Shown here: one piece after another, positions 17,342-26,536 of the stretch
Position numbering within the stretch: the first letter of the stretch is position 1
Layout: each line of letters opens with the position of its first letter
Origin: Fibrivirga algicola
GTDB taxonomy: Bacteria; Bacteroidota; Bacteroidia; Cytophagales; Spirosomataceae
Direction: 5' to 3'
Length of the DNA: 64,000 nt
NCBI RefSeq assembly: GCF_011742925.1
Contig: NZ_WAEL01000004.1
Location: 496,001-560,000 of the forward strand
Program-made: the position numbers and the translations under genes
The notes under the pieces: model-generated
The model's input: the letters and a program-made list of their open reading frames with translations, nothing else
Database searches by the model: none
Told to the model about the DNA's origin: nothing

Positions 17342-17686
17342 CTACGATGATTGTCGGTAGCTATTTTGCGAATTGGTAAAGTTACGCTCAAGCTGATGCT
17401 TCAATTTGCCGGTCACTGTATGCAGCATGGTATACCAGTTTTCGCCCTCCTCTTCGGCAAAAATGGCTGTGCCAGGCACACCTAAACTGATACGAAGTGA
17501 TTTCGTATTTGGGGCACCGTGTGCCTCGTCGCGCAGAATAACATCGGCCGTGATCAGGTCACCGCTGTAGTAGCGACGAAGTTTGGCCAGTGCCTGCGTT
17601 ATATGATCTTTGAAATCGTCGTCAACTGTGATGTTTACGGCCTGAATACGCAGGTCCACATCGTCCACTCCTTTCTGCTCGCTCAT
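17342..17686 (-). CDS. HPF/RaiA-like ribosome-associated factor
   Basis: A 114-residue short-form hibernation-promoting-factor-like protein (LRIQAVNITVDDDFKDHITQ, KLRRYYSGDLITADVILRDE, then SLRISLGVPGTAIFAEEEG). It would bind the 30S subunit and stall ribosomes in slow growth. The ATG at 17686 starts the homology; an upstream in-frame extension to 17791 is Arg/Leu-rich and unlikely to be translated. It stands alone, with ~200-280 bp gaps on both sides. Confidence 0.8.
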   Translation of the reverse strand: MSEQKGVDDVDLRIQAVNITVDDDFKDHITQALAKLRRYYSGDLITADVILRDEAHGAPNTKSLRISLGVPGTAIFAEEEGENWYTMLHTVTGKLKHQLERNFTNSQNSYRQSS

Positions 17687-17967
17687 GGCTGGTTCTCGTT
17701 CTAGTTGGAAAGAAGCTAACCAACCTAACCGTAAAAAAGCCAGCCTTCCAGCCCGGCAAATGAGGCTACGGTTGACGGCGGAAACCCACATCCTTACGGT
17801 TTTCTACAGGTAGCCCCCTAGTGACTGGAAGCAGAAGAAACAGTAAAGGTGCATACCGCTTTTTATAAGTTACTGGCAATGAGCTCACTGCCCCGTCCAT
17901 CGCTTCCAGGTGAAAACGAATCACAGAGGGACGTCATTGGTAGTACTCACGCTACACCAGCACCGGT

Positions 17968-19293
17968 TTATCTCCGGCCTGAACTGGCTCCCTTTTTGGC
18001 TGGCGACTGCGCCGCGTAGCTGATTTTAAACAGCGTGCCGTTCAGATCATCGGTCACATAGAGCGAGCCGTCTGGTCCCTGAGCGAGTCCGCAAGGGCGG
18101 TGCTGCACGGGGCCGGTTGGCTTCACTAGATCGGTGCCCGCAAAATTATCCGCGAAGATCTCCCAGGGCCCCGATGGCTTCCCATTTTTGAACGGAACAA
18201 ACCCGATTAGATAGCCCTTGTGCAACGCCTGCGACTGACCGTGAAAGGCAATAAATGCGCCATTCCGGTAGCGAGCCGGGAAAGCGGTACCGGTATAAAA
18301 TAGCAGCCCGTTCGGCCCCATATGCGCCGGGAAAGCCGCCAGTGGGTCAATAGTTTTAGTTGTACCCTGCTTTTTACCGTCGCCGCCGTACTCCGGAGCC
18401 AGAATTTTCTTTTTCTGGATGTGATCGTAATACACGTATGGCCAGCCCGCGTCATCACCTTCGTGCAGTTCATACATAGTTTCGGCAGGTAGCTCGGCGC
18501 TTTGCTGCGGGGTGTAGTACTGCGGATAAAAATCGTCGAACGCGCCGCGTCCGTGCTGCATTACAAAAAGGGTGTTGGTCTTTGTGTTCCAGTCCAGCCC
18601 AACCACGTTTTTCAGGCCAGTTGCAAAGCGGGTACCGCTGGCAAACGACTGATTAGGTACGTTGCTTTTGAAGCGCCAGATACCCGCTGCCGAATCGAGA
18701 AGGGGGCAAGGCATCATCCCTTTACCCGTACCTGCAACCCGGCAACGGTCATTGTCTGAGGCGATATTTACGTATAGATTTCCCTGATTATCTATGGCAA
18801 TCGACTTCGACTTATCGCGTTCTTTTTCCCGCAGCCCCGACACTACTTTCTCGGGCTGATCGGGGTTCACCACTTCCTGACTGTCATTGAGTTTGTAGCG
18901 AAATACCGTGTTGTTCGATGACGCGTAGAGGTAACCCTCGTGCATGAACAGGCCGGTACCGGGGTAATCGCCGAAGCCTACGCGCTCATCAACGACGCCG
19001 TCTTTGTTCGTATCGCGGAGGCGGTAAATGCCTTTGCCGTCTTTCAACTGTCCCAGCTTTACATAGATATCACCGGTCTTACTCACCACCACGTGCCGGG
19101 CAGCCCCCAGGTCTTCGGCTACGATAGACGCCGAAAAGCCCGCCGGCAGTTTTACCTCCGTTGGTTTGATCGCACGTTTTGCAGCAACAGTTGCTTTGGT
19201 AAGCGGCACATTATCGGCGGCGAACGTACCCGGCGCACCCAGGCTTAGGAGCGATAGCGCAAGTGCAGAAAAAGACAGAAAGGAACTGGTCAT
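17968..19293 (-). CDS. Secreted sorbosone/PQQ-dependent sugar dehydrogenase-like protein
   Basis: A 441-residue periplasmic beta-propeller with a signal peptide (FLSFSALALSLLSLGAP to FAAD). It contains VKLPAGFSASIVAEDLG, an EF-hand-like DTNKDGVVDE, GLDWNTKTNTLFVMQHGR and GPDGSLYVTDD, typical of the soluble glucose dehydrogenase/sorbosone dehydrogenase superfamily. There is no CxxCH haem motif, so it is not a haem fusion. It probably oxidises a sugar using PQQ if PQQ is available, but cofactor synthesis genes are not in the window. The start at 19293 is chosen for the signal peptide. Confidence 0.85.
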   Translation of the reverse strand: MTSSFLSFSALALSLLSLGAPGTFAADNVPLTKATVAAKRAIKPTEVKLPAGFSASIVAEDLGAARHVVVSKTGDIYVKLGQLKDGKGIYRLRDTNKDGVVDERVGFGDYPGTGLFMHEGYLYASSNNTVFRYKLNDSQEVVNPDQPEKVVSGLREKERDKSKSIAIDNQGNLYVNIASDNDRCRVAGTGKGMMPCPLLDSAAGIWRFKSNVPNQSFASGTRFATGLKNVVGLDWNTKTNTLFVMQHGRGAFDDFYPQYYTPQQSAELPAETMYELHEGDDAGWPYVYYDHIQKKKILAPEYGGDGKKQGTTKTIDPLAAFPAHMGPNGLLFYTGTAFPARYRNGAFIAFHGQSQALHKGYLIGFVPFKNGKPSGPWEIFADNFAGTDLVKPTGPVQHRPCGLAQGPDGSLYVTDDLNGTLFKISYAAQSPAKKGASSGRR

Positions 19294-19346
19294 GGTTTGG
19301 GGGTGATCGGTCAAATCAGGCATACGACTACCCGACAAAGACACAG

Positions 19347-19418
19347 AATGGCCCTCTATTACTGTATCGTCGACCACGTTAGCCGTGGAATGATGCGATA
19401 CAGCCGTAGAGGGCCATT
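19347..19418. other. Three-tier nested hairpin
   Basis: Nested stems: AATGGCCCTCT/AGAGGGCCATT outside, CTGTATCG/CGATACAG in the middle, CCACG/CGTGG at the tip. It lies between the peptidase stop and the next start on the minus strand. There is no T run. Confidence 0.6.
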
Positions 19419-19452
19419 GATGCAGGCTGAAGCCATTGGGCTGAAAGTCAGC

Positions 19453-21447
19453 CTAGAGCGTTTTAGGCTTTAGGTATTTATCGAACCATTGCAGGTAGCG
19501 TTCAGAACGGTCTTTCTGGTAGCTTGGCGTGGTAATGCCGTGAAACTGACCAGGGTAAATGATCAGTTGGGTCGGCACACCCAGCGACCGCAACGCCTGA
19601 TACATCTGCTCGCTACCCGCCACAGGTACGTTAAAATCTTTCTCGCTCGCCATGAACATGGTCGGCGTCTTGATGCGGTCTGCTTTCAGGAATGGATACG
19701 ACAGCTTCATCCATTTCTCCGGGTTTTTCCAGGGAGCACCCAACTCATTTTCGTATTGATTTGTGTACTGATCGATACCATACATTGATAATTGCAGTGA
19801 ACTGCCGGCTCCGCTGGCTGCCGCTTTGAACCGGGGATCAGTTGCAATGGAATAGTTGGTCAGGATACCGCCGTAGCTCCAGCCACCAATACCAAGCCGA
19901 TCTGGCTCGGCAATGCCTTTCTCGACCACATAATCGGCGGCACCCAGGATATCCAGCACTTCCTTGTTGCCCCAGTCGGCGTAGATGGCTTTGCAGAAAT
20001 CGATGCCCCGCCCGTTGCTGCCCCGGTAGTTGACCGCCACAACCGCATAGCCGCCAGCAGCGAGCAACTGCCGGGTGAGGTCGAATGAATACTCATCCTG
20101 CGACACGGGCCCACCGTGGATAAAGAAAATGGTCGGTAGTTTCTTGTTGGCCGGCGTGTTGGCGGGGCGGAACAGCAGGTTCGACACCGATGCTCCATCT
20201 TTACTTTTCGAGGTAAATCCCTCTACCGTAGCCAGTTCGAGCGGAGCCAGAAACTCATCGTGTGCGTGGGTCAGGCGACGGGGTGTACCGTTTTCGAGGG
20301 CATACAACTCACCGGGCAGTTGCGGCTCGCTGAACATGGCCAGCCAGTTGCCCGCCGAACCAGGTTCCAGACTGCTGTACGACCGGTTGCCTCCTGCTAC
20401 CTTCGTAAACTTGCCATCGGCCAGCGTGTACTGCCCCACGTACCTTTGGCGGTCGTCCTGTACCAACACCGCAATCGACTGCCCGTCTTTCGACCAGCGC
20501 GGGTTTTGAATAGGACGGTCCAGTGCTTTCGATAGGAGTTGAGGTTCGCCCCCGTCTTTGCTAATCACCGCCAGCACGGGTTGATCGTACATGATAAATG
20601 CCCCCGAACCGGTAGACCGCTGGTAGGCAATGCGCTTTCCGTCGGGGCTCCAGACCGGGTCCCCATCGGTGCCAGTCCAGGTGGTTAGCTGCTTCATGGG
20701 CGCTCCTTTCCGGGCTTCCATCACGTAAATGTCCGTGTTCTCGTTTTTGTCGGGATCATCCGTCCGGTTACTCACAAAGGCCAGCATCGAGCCATCGGGC
20801 GACCAGGCGGGCGACGTTTCGTCGGAGGCACCAGCGGTCAGCGTATCAAGCTTTCTGGTGTCGATGTTGTAAACGTACAGATGCACGGCGCTCCGGTCCA
20901 GATACCCTTTCGTATCGGCTTTGAAGTGATACCGGTCCATGACGTAGGGCGTGCGAATCTTCGTTTTCGACGAATCTGAGTAGTCCGGATCGCGAAGCAC
21001 CAGCGCTATTCTCTTGCCGTCGGGAGCCCATTCGTAGTCTTCCAGGTCCGTTTTTAAGTCGGTCAGTTTTTTGGCTTCCCCGCCGCGCCGGTCCATCAGC
21101 CAGAGCTGACCTTTGGCGTTGCCCTGCCGCGCCGACACAAACGACAAATACTTGCCGTCGGGGCTAAACCGGGGGCGCGATTCGCCATCCGGACTATTGG
21201 TCAGTTGCACCGACTGCTTGCCGTCCCAGCTTACCATCCAGATATCGGCATTGCGTTTATCCTTCGACAGATCGACGCTCGATTGCACATAAGCCACCCA
21301 GTTGCCATCCGGCGCTACCTGCGGGTCGCTCAGACTCTGGAGCCGGTAGATATCCTGCGGCGTAATGGGCCGTTTGGGGGTTACGGTCTGGGCGAATCCG
21401 GCCAGACTGGTCAAGAGTACTAAGCAGAACGTAGTTGTTTTCTTCAT
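19453..21447 (-). CDS. S9 family prolyl-oligopeptidase-type peptidase
   Basis: A 664-residue secreted serine peptidase with a signal peptide (MKKTTTFCLVLLTSLAGFAQ). Residues ~30-400 are a TolB/WD40-like propeller with repeated WSPDG units. The C-terminal alpha/beta hydrolase domain carries the serine in IGGWSYGGILT, the aspartate in MASEKDFNVPV, and the histidine in PGQFHGI. It likely removes dipeptides or acyl-amino acids in the periplasm. A nested hairpin follows its stop codon. Confidence 0.95.
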   Translation of the reverse strand: MKKTTTFCLVLLTSLAGFAQTVTPKRPITPQDIYRLQSLSDPQVAPDGNWVAYVQSSVDLSKDKRNADIWMVSWDGKQSVQLTNSPDGESRPRFSPDGKYLSFVSARQGNAKGQLWLMDRRGGEAKKLTDLKTDLEDYEWAPDGKRIALVLRDPDYSDSSKTKIRTPYVMDRYHFKADTKGYLDRSAVHLYVYNIDTRKLDTLTAGASDETSPAWSPDGSMLAFVSNRTDDPDKNENTDIYVMEARKGAPMKQLTTWTGTDGDPVWSPDGKRIAYQRSTGSGAFIMYDQPVLAVISKDGGEPQLLSKALDRPIQNPRWSKDGQSIAVLVQDDRQRYVGQYTLADGKFTKVAGGNRSYSSLEPGSAGNWLAMFSEPQLPGELYALENGTPRRLTHAHDEFLAPLELATVEGFTSKSKDGASVSNLLFRPANTPANKKLPTIFFIHGGPVSQDEYSFDLTRQLLAAGGYAVVAVNYRGSNGRGIDFCKAIYADWGNKEVLDILGAADYVVEKGIAEPDRLGIGGWSYGGILTNYSIATDPRFKAAASGAGSSLQLSMYGIDQYTNQYENELGAPWKNPEKWMKLSYPFLKADRIKTPTMFMASEKDFNVPVAGSEQMYQALRSLGVPTQLIIYPGQFHGITTPSYQKDRSERYLQWFDKYLKPKTL

Positions 21448-21638
21448 GGTGGCCTATATGATACGACTATCCGACTACAAAAATGGCAAGAAAGATAGTA
21501 CACACACGTAATTAGCAGTTCGTAAGCGCTATACTACCGGTTGAACCGCGGCCTGAAGCGTAGAATGCCCGAAAAATGCACGCCGCCTACCCGAGGGAAT
21601 CGGTTAGACAACGTGCTTCAGCCGAAAATCAGGCCGCA

Positions 21639-22223
21639 TCAGCGAGCTGCTTTTGCCAGCGGGTCCACAAAAGGAGCGGTTGTGCAAAGCAGTTCAACAT
21701 TGCCACGAATGTCCATTATAAAGCCGTGGATGTTAATGGGTACCTCCGAATTACTGGATGGTACTAAGTTAGCAGCATCACGTTCGGCCAGGTAATCCTG
21801 TAGCCTGTCTGACAGACGTTGGGCATATCTTTTATGATCATTAAATTCTTTGGTATACCCCAACGTTTCATAATCACCCTGACCGTCCTTCAAAAATGCT
21901 TTATAAGCCCCGCAATTGCGGTGTTCCAGAATGTAAATATCTTTGATGTTGTGCAGCTTAATGGCCAGGTCAACGTGCTGTAGCAGTCCCGTCTCCCACC
22001 CTCTGTAGTCTTCTTTACACATCAGGTCATCATCAGCGGGCGACGTACCCATCAGGGCTCCGATTGAGGCACCAGCCATGATGTACTGGTCGTAGCGATT
22101 GACCAGATTCTCATGCTCCATGAAATGAGTAATATTTTCAAGCAGCCGCAAATCCATACAACTGATAAGCAGCACATTATAAAGTGGGGGTTTAAAACCC
22201 GTGGGGTAGTTCCTGGTGAACAT
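21639..22223 (-). CDS. Beta-carbonic-anhydrase-like protein
   Basis: 194 residues with the zinc-site residues of beta carbonic anhydrases: Cys22-x-Asp24-x-Arg26 in ISCMDLRLLE, and His101-x-x-Cys104 in LEHRNCGAY. Other parts differ from standard enzymes (MAGASIGALMG in place of the usual AGN motif), so activity on CO2 is likely but not certain. It is divergent from moeA. Confidence 0.8.
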   Translation of the reverse strand: MFTRNYPTGFKPPLYNVLLISCMDLRLLENITHFMEHENLVNRYDQYIMAGASIGALMGTSPADDDLMCKEDYRGWETGLLQHVDLAIKLHNIKDIYILEHRNCGAYKAFLKDGQGDYETLGYTKEFNDHKRYAQRLSDRLQDYLAERDAANLVPSSNSEVPINIHGFIMDIRGNVELLCTTAPFVDPLAKAAR

Positions 22224-22316
22224 AACGCTTTAGTTAGTGAGCTACTTTAACCGCAGACCAACAAAACACTGTTTGAAAAAATAAGTATCAGGTTCGCTGA
22301 TTGATTAAGTGGAGCC

Positions 22317-22349
22317 GCGTTCTGCCGGCAAACTGGCTTGGCAGAACGC
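22317..22349. other. Hairpin in the carbonic anhydrase-moeA divergent region
   Basis: A perfect 10-bp stem, GCGTTCTGCC/GGCAGAACGC, with a 13-nt loop, 112 bp upstream of moeA. No T run. Confidence 0.45.
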
Positions 22350-22460
22350 AGCACACAGCACACAAAACGAAATGCATCAGCTACGCCTGGTCACGGCCTG
22401 TAGCAGTGACAGAACCTCGACCGGAAAGAGCTATTTTTGGCCTTCTCAACTAACCCAACT

Positions 22461-23663
22461 ATGCTGACTACTGCCGAGGCTGATAACATCCTGGCCACCC
22501 ACGCCCTCTCACAATCGACCGAAACGGTGCCGTTTGCCGACGCACGCGGCCGGGTACTGGCCGAAACCATTCTGGCCGATCGCGATTTCCCCCCATTCGA
22601 TCGGGTGTCTATGGATGGCATTGCCATTCACTCCAACGCGCTAGCCGATGGGCAGACAACGTACCCGGTGTTGGCTATACAGCGAGCAGGCGAGCCACTC
22701 CAGGCGCTGCTGGATCCCACGGGTTGCGTTGAGGTAATGACGGGGGCCATTCTGCCAACCGGCACCGATACCGTGATCCGCTACGAAGACCTGTCGATCA
22801 CCGATGGCCTGGCTACGCTGACGATTCCAGACGAGATGGTGAAAGGACAAAATGTGCATAAGCAAGGTAGCGACCGCCGCACGTTCGATGTGCTCCTGCC
22901 CGCCGGCACGGTGCTCCGACCGGTTGAACTCGCCGTTGTGGCCTCGGTTGGGCAAACGTCGGTCGCGGTTCTGAAGCGCCCCCGCGTAGCGGTAATTTCA
23001 ACCGGCGACGAACTGGTTGATACGCACCAGACGCCCCTCCCCCACCAGATTCGCCAGTCGAACGCATACCTCCTGCAGGCGGCCCTGCGCGACTTGAACA
23101 TCGACGCGTCGGTCCATCATTTTCCTGATGATATAGGCACCATCACGTCGGGCTTGTCGGCGCTGCTGGCCCGGCATGATGTGCTGGTAATGACCGGCGG
23201 CGTTTCGGCAGGCAAAGCTGATTTTGTGCCCGAGGTGCTGGGTGCATTAGGTATTCGGCGGCATTTCCACAAGATCGAGCAGCGTCCCGGCAAGCCGCTC
23301 TGGTTTGGCACAAGCCCAGATGGGCAGCGCGTTGTGTTTGCCCTGCCGGGTAATCCGGTATCCACCACGCTCTGCTTCTACAGGTACGTTCGTCCGTATC
23401 TGCAAACGGCGATGGGCATGGTGGCCGAGCCAGCGCTCTACGTACAGCTGGCCAAGTCGGTTACGTTCAAACCTCAACTCACGTATTTCACGCCCGCCCG
23501 GCTCGAAGCCACCGCCGACGGCCAAGTGCTGGCTCACCCCCTGCCCGGCAGCGGCTCCGGCGACTTCACTAACCTGACCGCCGCCGACGCTTTCCTTGAA
23601 CTTCCCGCCGACACCGTCGAGTTTCCCGCAGGTACGTTGGCAAAAGCATGGTCGATTGGGTAA
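22461..23663 (+). CDS. moeA: Molybdopterin molybdotransferase MoeA
   Basis: A 400-residue enzyme that inserts molybdate into adenylated molybdopterin. Visible motifs: FPPFDRVSMDGIA (domain I), AVISTGDELVD, MTGGVSAGKADFVPEVL (MPT/Mo-binding), and VFALPGNPVS. Length is standard for bacterial MoeA. The ATG at 22461 is preferred over an upstream TTG. No other moa or mob genes are nearby. Confidence 0.97.
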   Translation: MLTTAEADNILATHALSQSTETVPFADARGRVLAETILADRDFPPFDRVSMDGIAIHSNALADGQTTYPVLAIQRAGEPLQALLDPTGCVEVMTGAILPTGTDTVIRYEDLSITDGLATLTIPDEMVKGQNVHKQGSDRRTFDVLLPAGTVLRPVELAVVASVGQTSVAVLKRPRVAVISTGDELVDTHQTPLPHQIRQSNAYLLQAALRDLNIDASVHHFPDDIGTITSGLSALLARHDVLVMTGGVSAGKADFVPEVLGALGIRRHFHKIEQRPGKPLWFGTSPDGQRVVFALPGNPVSTTLCFYRYVRPYLQTAMGMVAEPALYVQLAKSVTFKPQLTYFTPARLEATADGQVLAHPLPGSGSGDFTNLTAADAFLELPADTVEFPAGTLAKAWSIG

Positions 23664-23773
23664 AAAGACGCCAATGTTGTCATTCTATGAATTGACGATC
23701 CATGCCCTGGCAACGGCCTGACAAACGGGTAGTTTTGTCTTTTCGCCTTAACCTGCTTTACACTATTACCCCT

Positions 23774-26284
23774 ATGAAGAAGCTACCCAGTATGTCTGTC
23801 GGACTAGGTGTCCTGTTGATGCTGCTACACACCAGTTGCCAGCGCACGAGCAGTTCCAGCCAATCGGCCGAAGGTGCAGCGGTGTATAAACAACTAGCCG
23901 ACAAACGGATCAACCTGCCGAACGGCTGGTCGCTGACCCCGCCCGGCAGCAGCCTCGACCTCGACGACTTGCCACTGACCATGGTAGTGTCGCCCTCGAA
24001 AAAGCTTATCGCAATCACCAACAATGGCCAAAGCACGCAAAGCATTACCCTGATCGACGCGGGTTCACGGCAGATCCTGGACACCGCCAAAGTGGCCAAA
24101 GCCTACGTTGGTCTGGCGTTTAGCGACGACGAAACGACCCTATACGCCTCGGGTGGAAACGACAACCGGGTGCTGACTTACCGGATCGAAAACAGGCAGT
24201 TGGTGCCCGGCCAGCCCATTGTGTTGGGCAAACCGTGGCCTGTTAAGATTTCGCCGGCCGGCCTTTGTGTCGATAGCGGAAAGGATAGACTATATGTTGT
24301 AACGAAAGAAGACAGCTCGGTGTACATGGCCGACACGAAGAGCCGCCAGGTAATCCGCAAACTAAACGTGGGGGCGGCGGCCTATACTTGTTTGCTGTCG
24401 CCCAACAAGCAGGAACTATATGTATCGCTCTGGGGCGGGGCTGGCGTGGCGGTCATTGATGCCAACACCCTCCAGCCTATTGCCCGGATTGCCACCAATA
24501 AAAACCCCAATGATCTGCTGCTGACCCGCGATGGAAAATACCTGTTCGTTGCCAACGGAAACGATAATACCGTTGCCCTGATCGACGTAGCCCGGCGGCA
24601 GGTGATCGAAACGCTGACCGCCTCCCTCTTTCCGGATGCGCCCGTAGGCACTACTCCCAACGGATTGGCCCTGAGCGACGATGAAAACACCCTATATATT
24701 GCCAACGCCGACAACAATTGCCTAGCCGTGTTCGATGTGTCACGGAAAGGGCATAGCCTCTCCAGTGGGTTCATTCCGACTGGCTGGTATCCAACGGCAG
24801 TGAAAGTGATTGGCCCAACGCTGTTCGTCACCAACGGTAAAGGGTTCTCCTCGAAGGCCAACCCAAAGGGCCCCAACCCCGTCAGAACACGTACCCCGCA
24901 GCAGGTAGGCCCCAATCCGCAGGCCAACCCCGGCCCGGTCGAGTATATCGCCGGCTTGTTTAAAGGTACCCTCTCGATCATCGACGTACCCGACGCCGGT
25001 AAGCCGGAACCGGCTACGCTGGCGGCCTACTCGCGGCTAGTGTATGCCAACACGCCTTACACGAAGCGGAAGGAACTTCAATCGGAAGGCGAAGTGGGCA
25101 ATCCCATCCCCATGCGAATTGGCAAAGGGCAATCATCGCCGATCAAGTACGTCTTTTACATCATCAAAGAGAACCGCACGTACGACCAGATTCTGGGCGA
25201 TATGCCGGAAGGCAACGGCGATGCGTCACTCTGTCTGTTTCCGCAGAAAGTCACTCCGAATCAGCACGCGCTGGCACGAGAATTTGTGCTACTCGACAAC
25301 TTTTACGTCGATGCCGAAGTCAGTGCTGACGGGCACAACTGGTCATCGGCGGCTTATGCCAACGATTATGTAGAGAAAAACTGGGTTACCAGCTATGGCG
25401 GGCGGGGTGGCACCTACGACTACGAAGGACAGAAAGAAATTGCCCATCCGCGCGATGGCTTCATCTGGGATCACTGCAAGCGGGCGGGCGTCTCGTTTCG
25501 TAGCTACGGCTGGTTCGCCGACGACGACAAACCTAACATCAAAACCCTGGAAGGGCACTATTGCCCGGCCTTCAAAGGCTACAACCTTGGGTATATGGAT
25601 GTGAAGCGGGAGGCCGCCTGGGAGACCGATTTCGATGCGCTGGTAGCCGCGGGCAACGTACCCCGCTTATCGACCGTCCGGTTCGGCAACGACCACACAT
25701 CGGGAGCCCGCATTGGCTTACCCACGCCCGACGCGGCCGTGGCCGATAACGACCTGGCGGTAGGTCGATTTGTAGAGCACCTCTCGAAAAGCCCCATCTG
25801 GAACGAATCGGTGATATTCATTCTGGAAGACGATGCCCAGAACGGCCCCGACCATGTAGATGCGCACCGGTCGATTGCTTTTGTGGCTGGCGGCTTCGTA
25901 AAGCGCGGTTTTGTCGATCACACGATGTATTCAACGTCGGGACTGCTGCGCACGATCGAGCTGATTCTGGGGTTGAAACCCATGAGCCAGTATGATGCCG
26001 CCGCAACCCCTATGTGGCGCTGTTTCAACAAAACGCCGACCCTTACCCCGTTTATAGCTCGCGAAGCAGGCATTGACCTGAACCAGCGGAATGTAGCTGT
26101 GAACAACAACTCAAGACGGTCGTCGCTCTTCAACCTGACCCGCCCCGACGAGATCGATGACCTGATTTTCAGCGAGATCGTCTGGCAGACCGTTCGGGGC
26201 TCGACGAGTGTGATGCCTGCCCCTCGCCGGGGTGCTTTCGTTCGTATCGGACAAGGCGATACCGACGAGGACGAGGACGATTAA
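23774..26284 (+). CDS. YncE-like beta-propeller fused to phosphoesterase (alkaline phosphatase-like) domain
   Basis: An 836-residue exported protein. The N-terminal hydrophobic segment ends at LLHTSCQR, a loose lipobox. Residues ~60-400 form a YVTN/YncE-type propeller (ALSDDENTLYIANADNN, GKYLFVANGNDNTVAL). Residues ~480-820 match the PF04185 phosphoesterase group: IIKENRTYDQILGDM, VDAEVSADGHNWS, GNDHTSG, and FILEDDAQNGPDHVDAHRS with metal-binding Asp/His. It may hydrolyse phosphoesters in the envelope. The acidic tail (DEDEDD) is notable. The substrate is unknown. The start at 23774 fits the signal sequence. Confidence 0.88.
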   Translation: MKKLPSMSVGLGVLLMLLHTSCQRTSSSSQSAEGAAVYKQLADKRINLPNGWSLTPPGSSLDLDDLPLTMVVSPSKKLIAITNNGQSTQSITLIDAGSRQILDTAKVAKAYVGLAFSDDETTLYASGGNDNRVLTYRIENRQLVPGQPIVLGKPWPVKISPAGLCVDSGKDRLYVVTKEDSSVYMADTKSRQVIRKLNVGAAAYTCLLSPNKQELYVSLWGGAGVAVIDANTLQPIARIATNKNPNDLLLTRDGKYLFVANGNDNTVALIDVARRQVIETLTASLFPDAPVGTTPNGLALSDDENTLYIANADNNCLAVFDVSRKGHSLSSGFIPTGWYPTAVKVIGPTLFVTNGKGFSSKANPKGPNPVRTRTPQQVGPNPQANPGPVEYIAGLFKGTLSIIDVPDAGKPEPATLAAYSRLVYANTPYTKRKELQSEGEVGNPIPMRIGKGQSSPIKYVFYIIKENRTYDQILGDMPEGNGDASLCLFPQKVTPNQHALAREFVLLDNFYVDAEVSADGHNWSSAAYANDYVEKNWVTSYGGRGGTYDYEGQKEIAHPRDGFIWDHCKRAGVSFRSYGWFADDDKPNIKTLEGHYCPAFKGYNLGYMDVKREAAWETDFDALVAAGNVPRLSTVRFGNDHTSGARIGLPTPDAAVADNDLAVGRFVEHLSKSPIWNESVIFILEDDAQNGPDHVDAHRSIAFVAGGFVKRGFVDHTMYSTSGLLRTIELILGLKPMSQYDAAATPMWRCFNKTPTLTPFIAREAGIDLNQRNVAVNNNSRRSSLFNLTRPDEIDDLIFSEIVWQTVRGSTSVMPAPRRGAFVRIGQGDTDEDEDD

Positions 26285-26318
26285 GTAGTTTTACAAGCCG
26301 TTTACGGTGCATATAAGG

Positions 26319-26357
26319 GCGTCTGTTGCTTACTTTGCTAAGCGGCAGACGCTTTTT
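26319..26357 (+). terminator. Terminator after the propeller-phosphoesterase gene
   Basis: GCGTCTGTTGCTTA pairs (two G-T wobbles) with TAAGCGGCAGACGC, followed by TTTTT. Confidence 0.85.
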
Positions 26358-26536
26358 CAGTTTGCTGTACCCCGGTCTTTAGTCCGTTTTGTCCATTACA
26401 TCAACGGATTCAAGTCTGTGATACGTCGTTCACAACTAAACGTCTAGACAGGTACGTTAGGTTGCCGGGCAATAACACGCGTCCCCTTTTTCGCGTTATA
26501 TCATATGGTAACTACTTCACACACTCGACGCTATTC

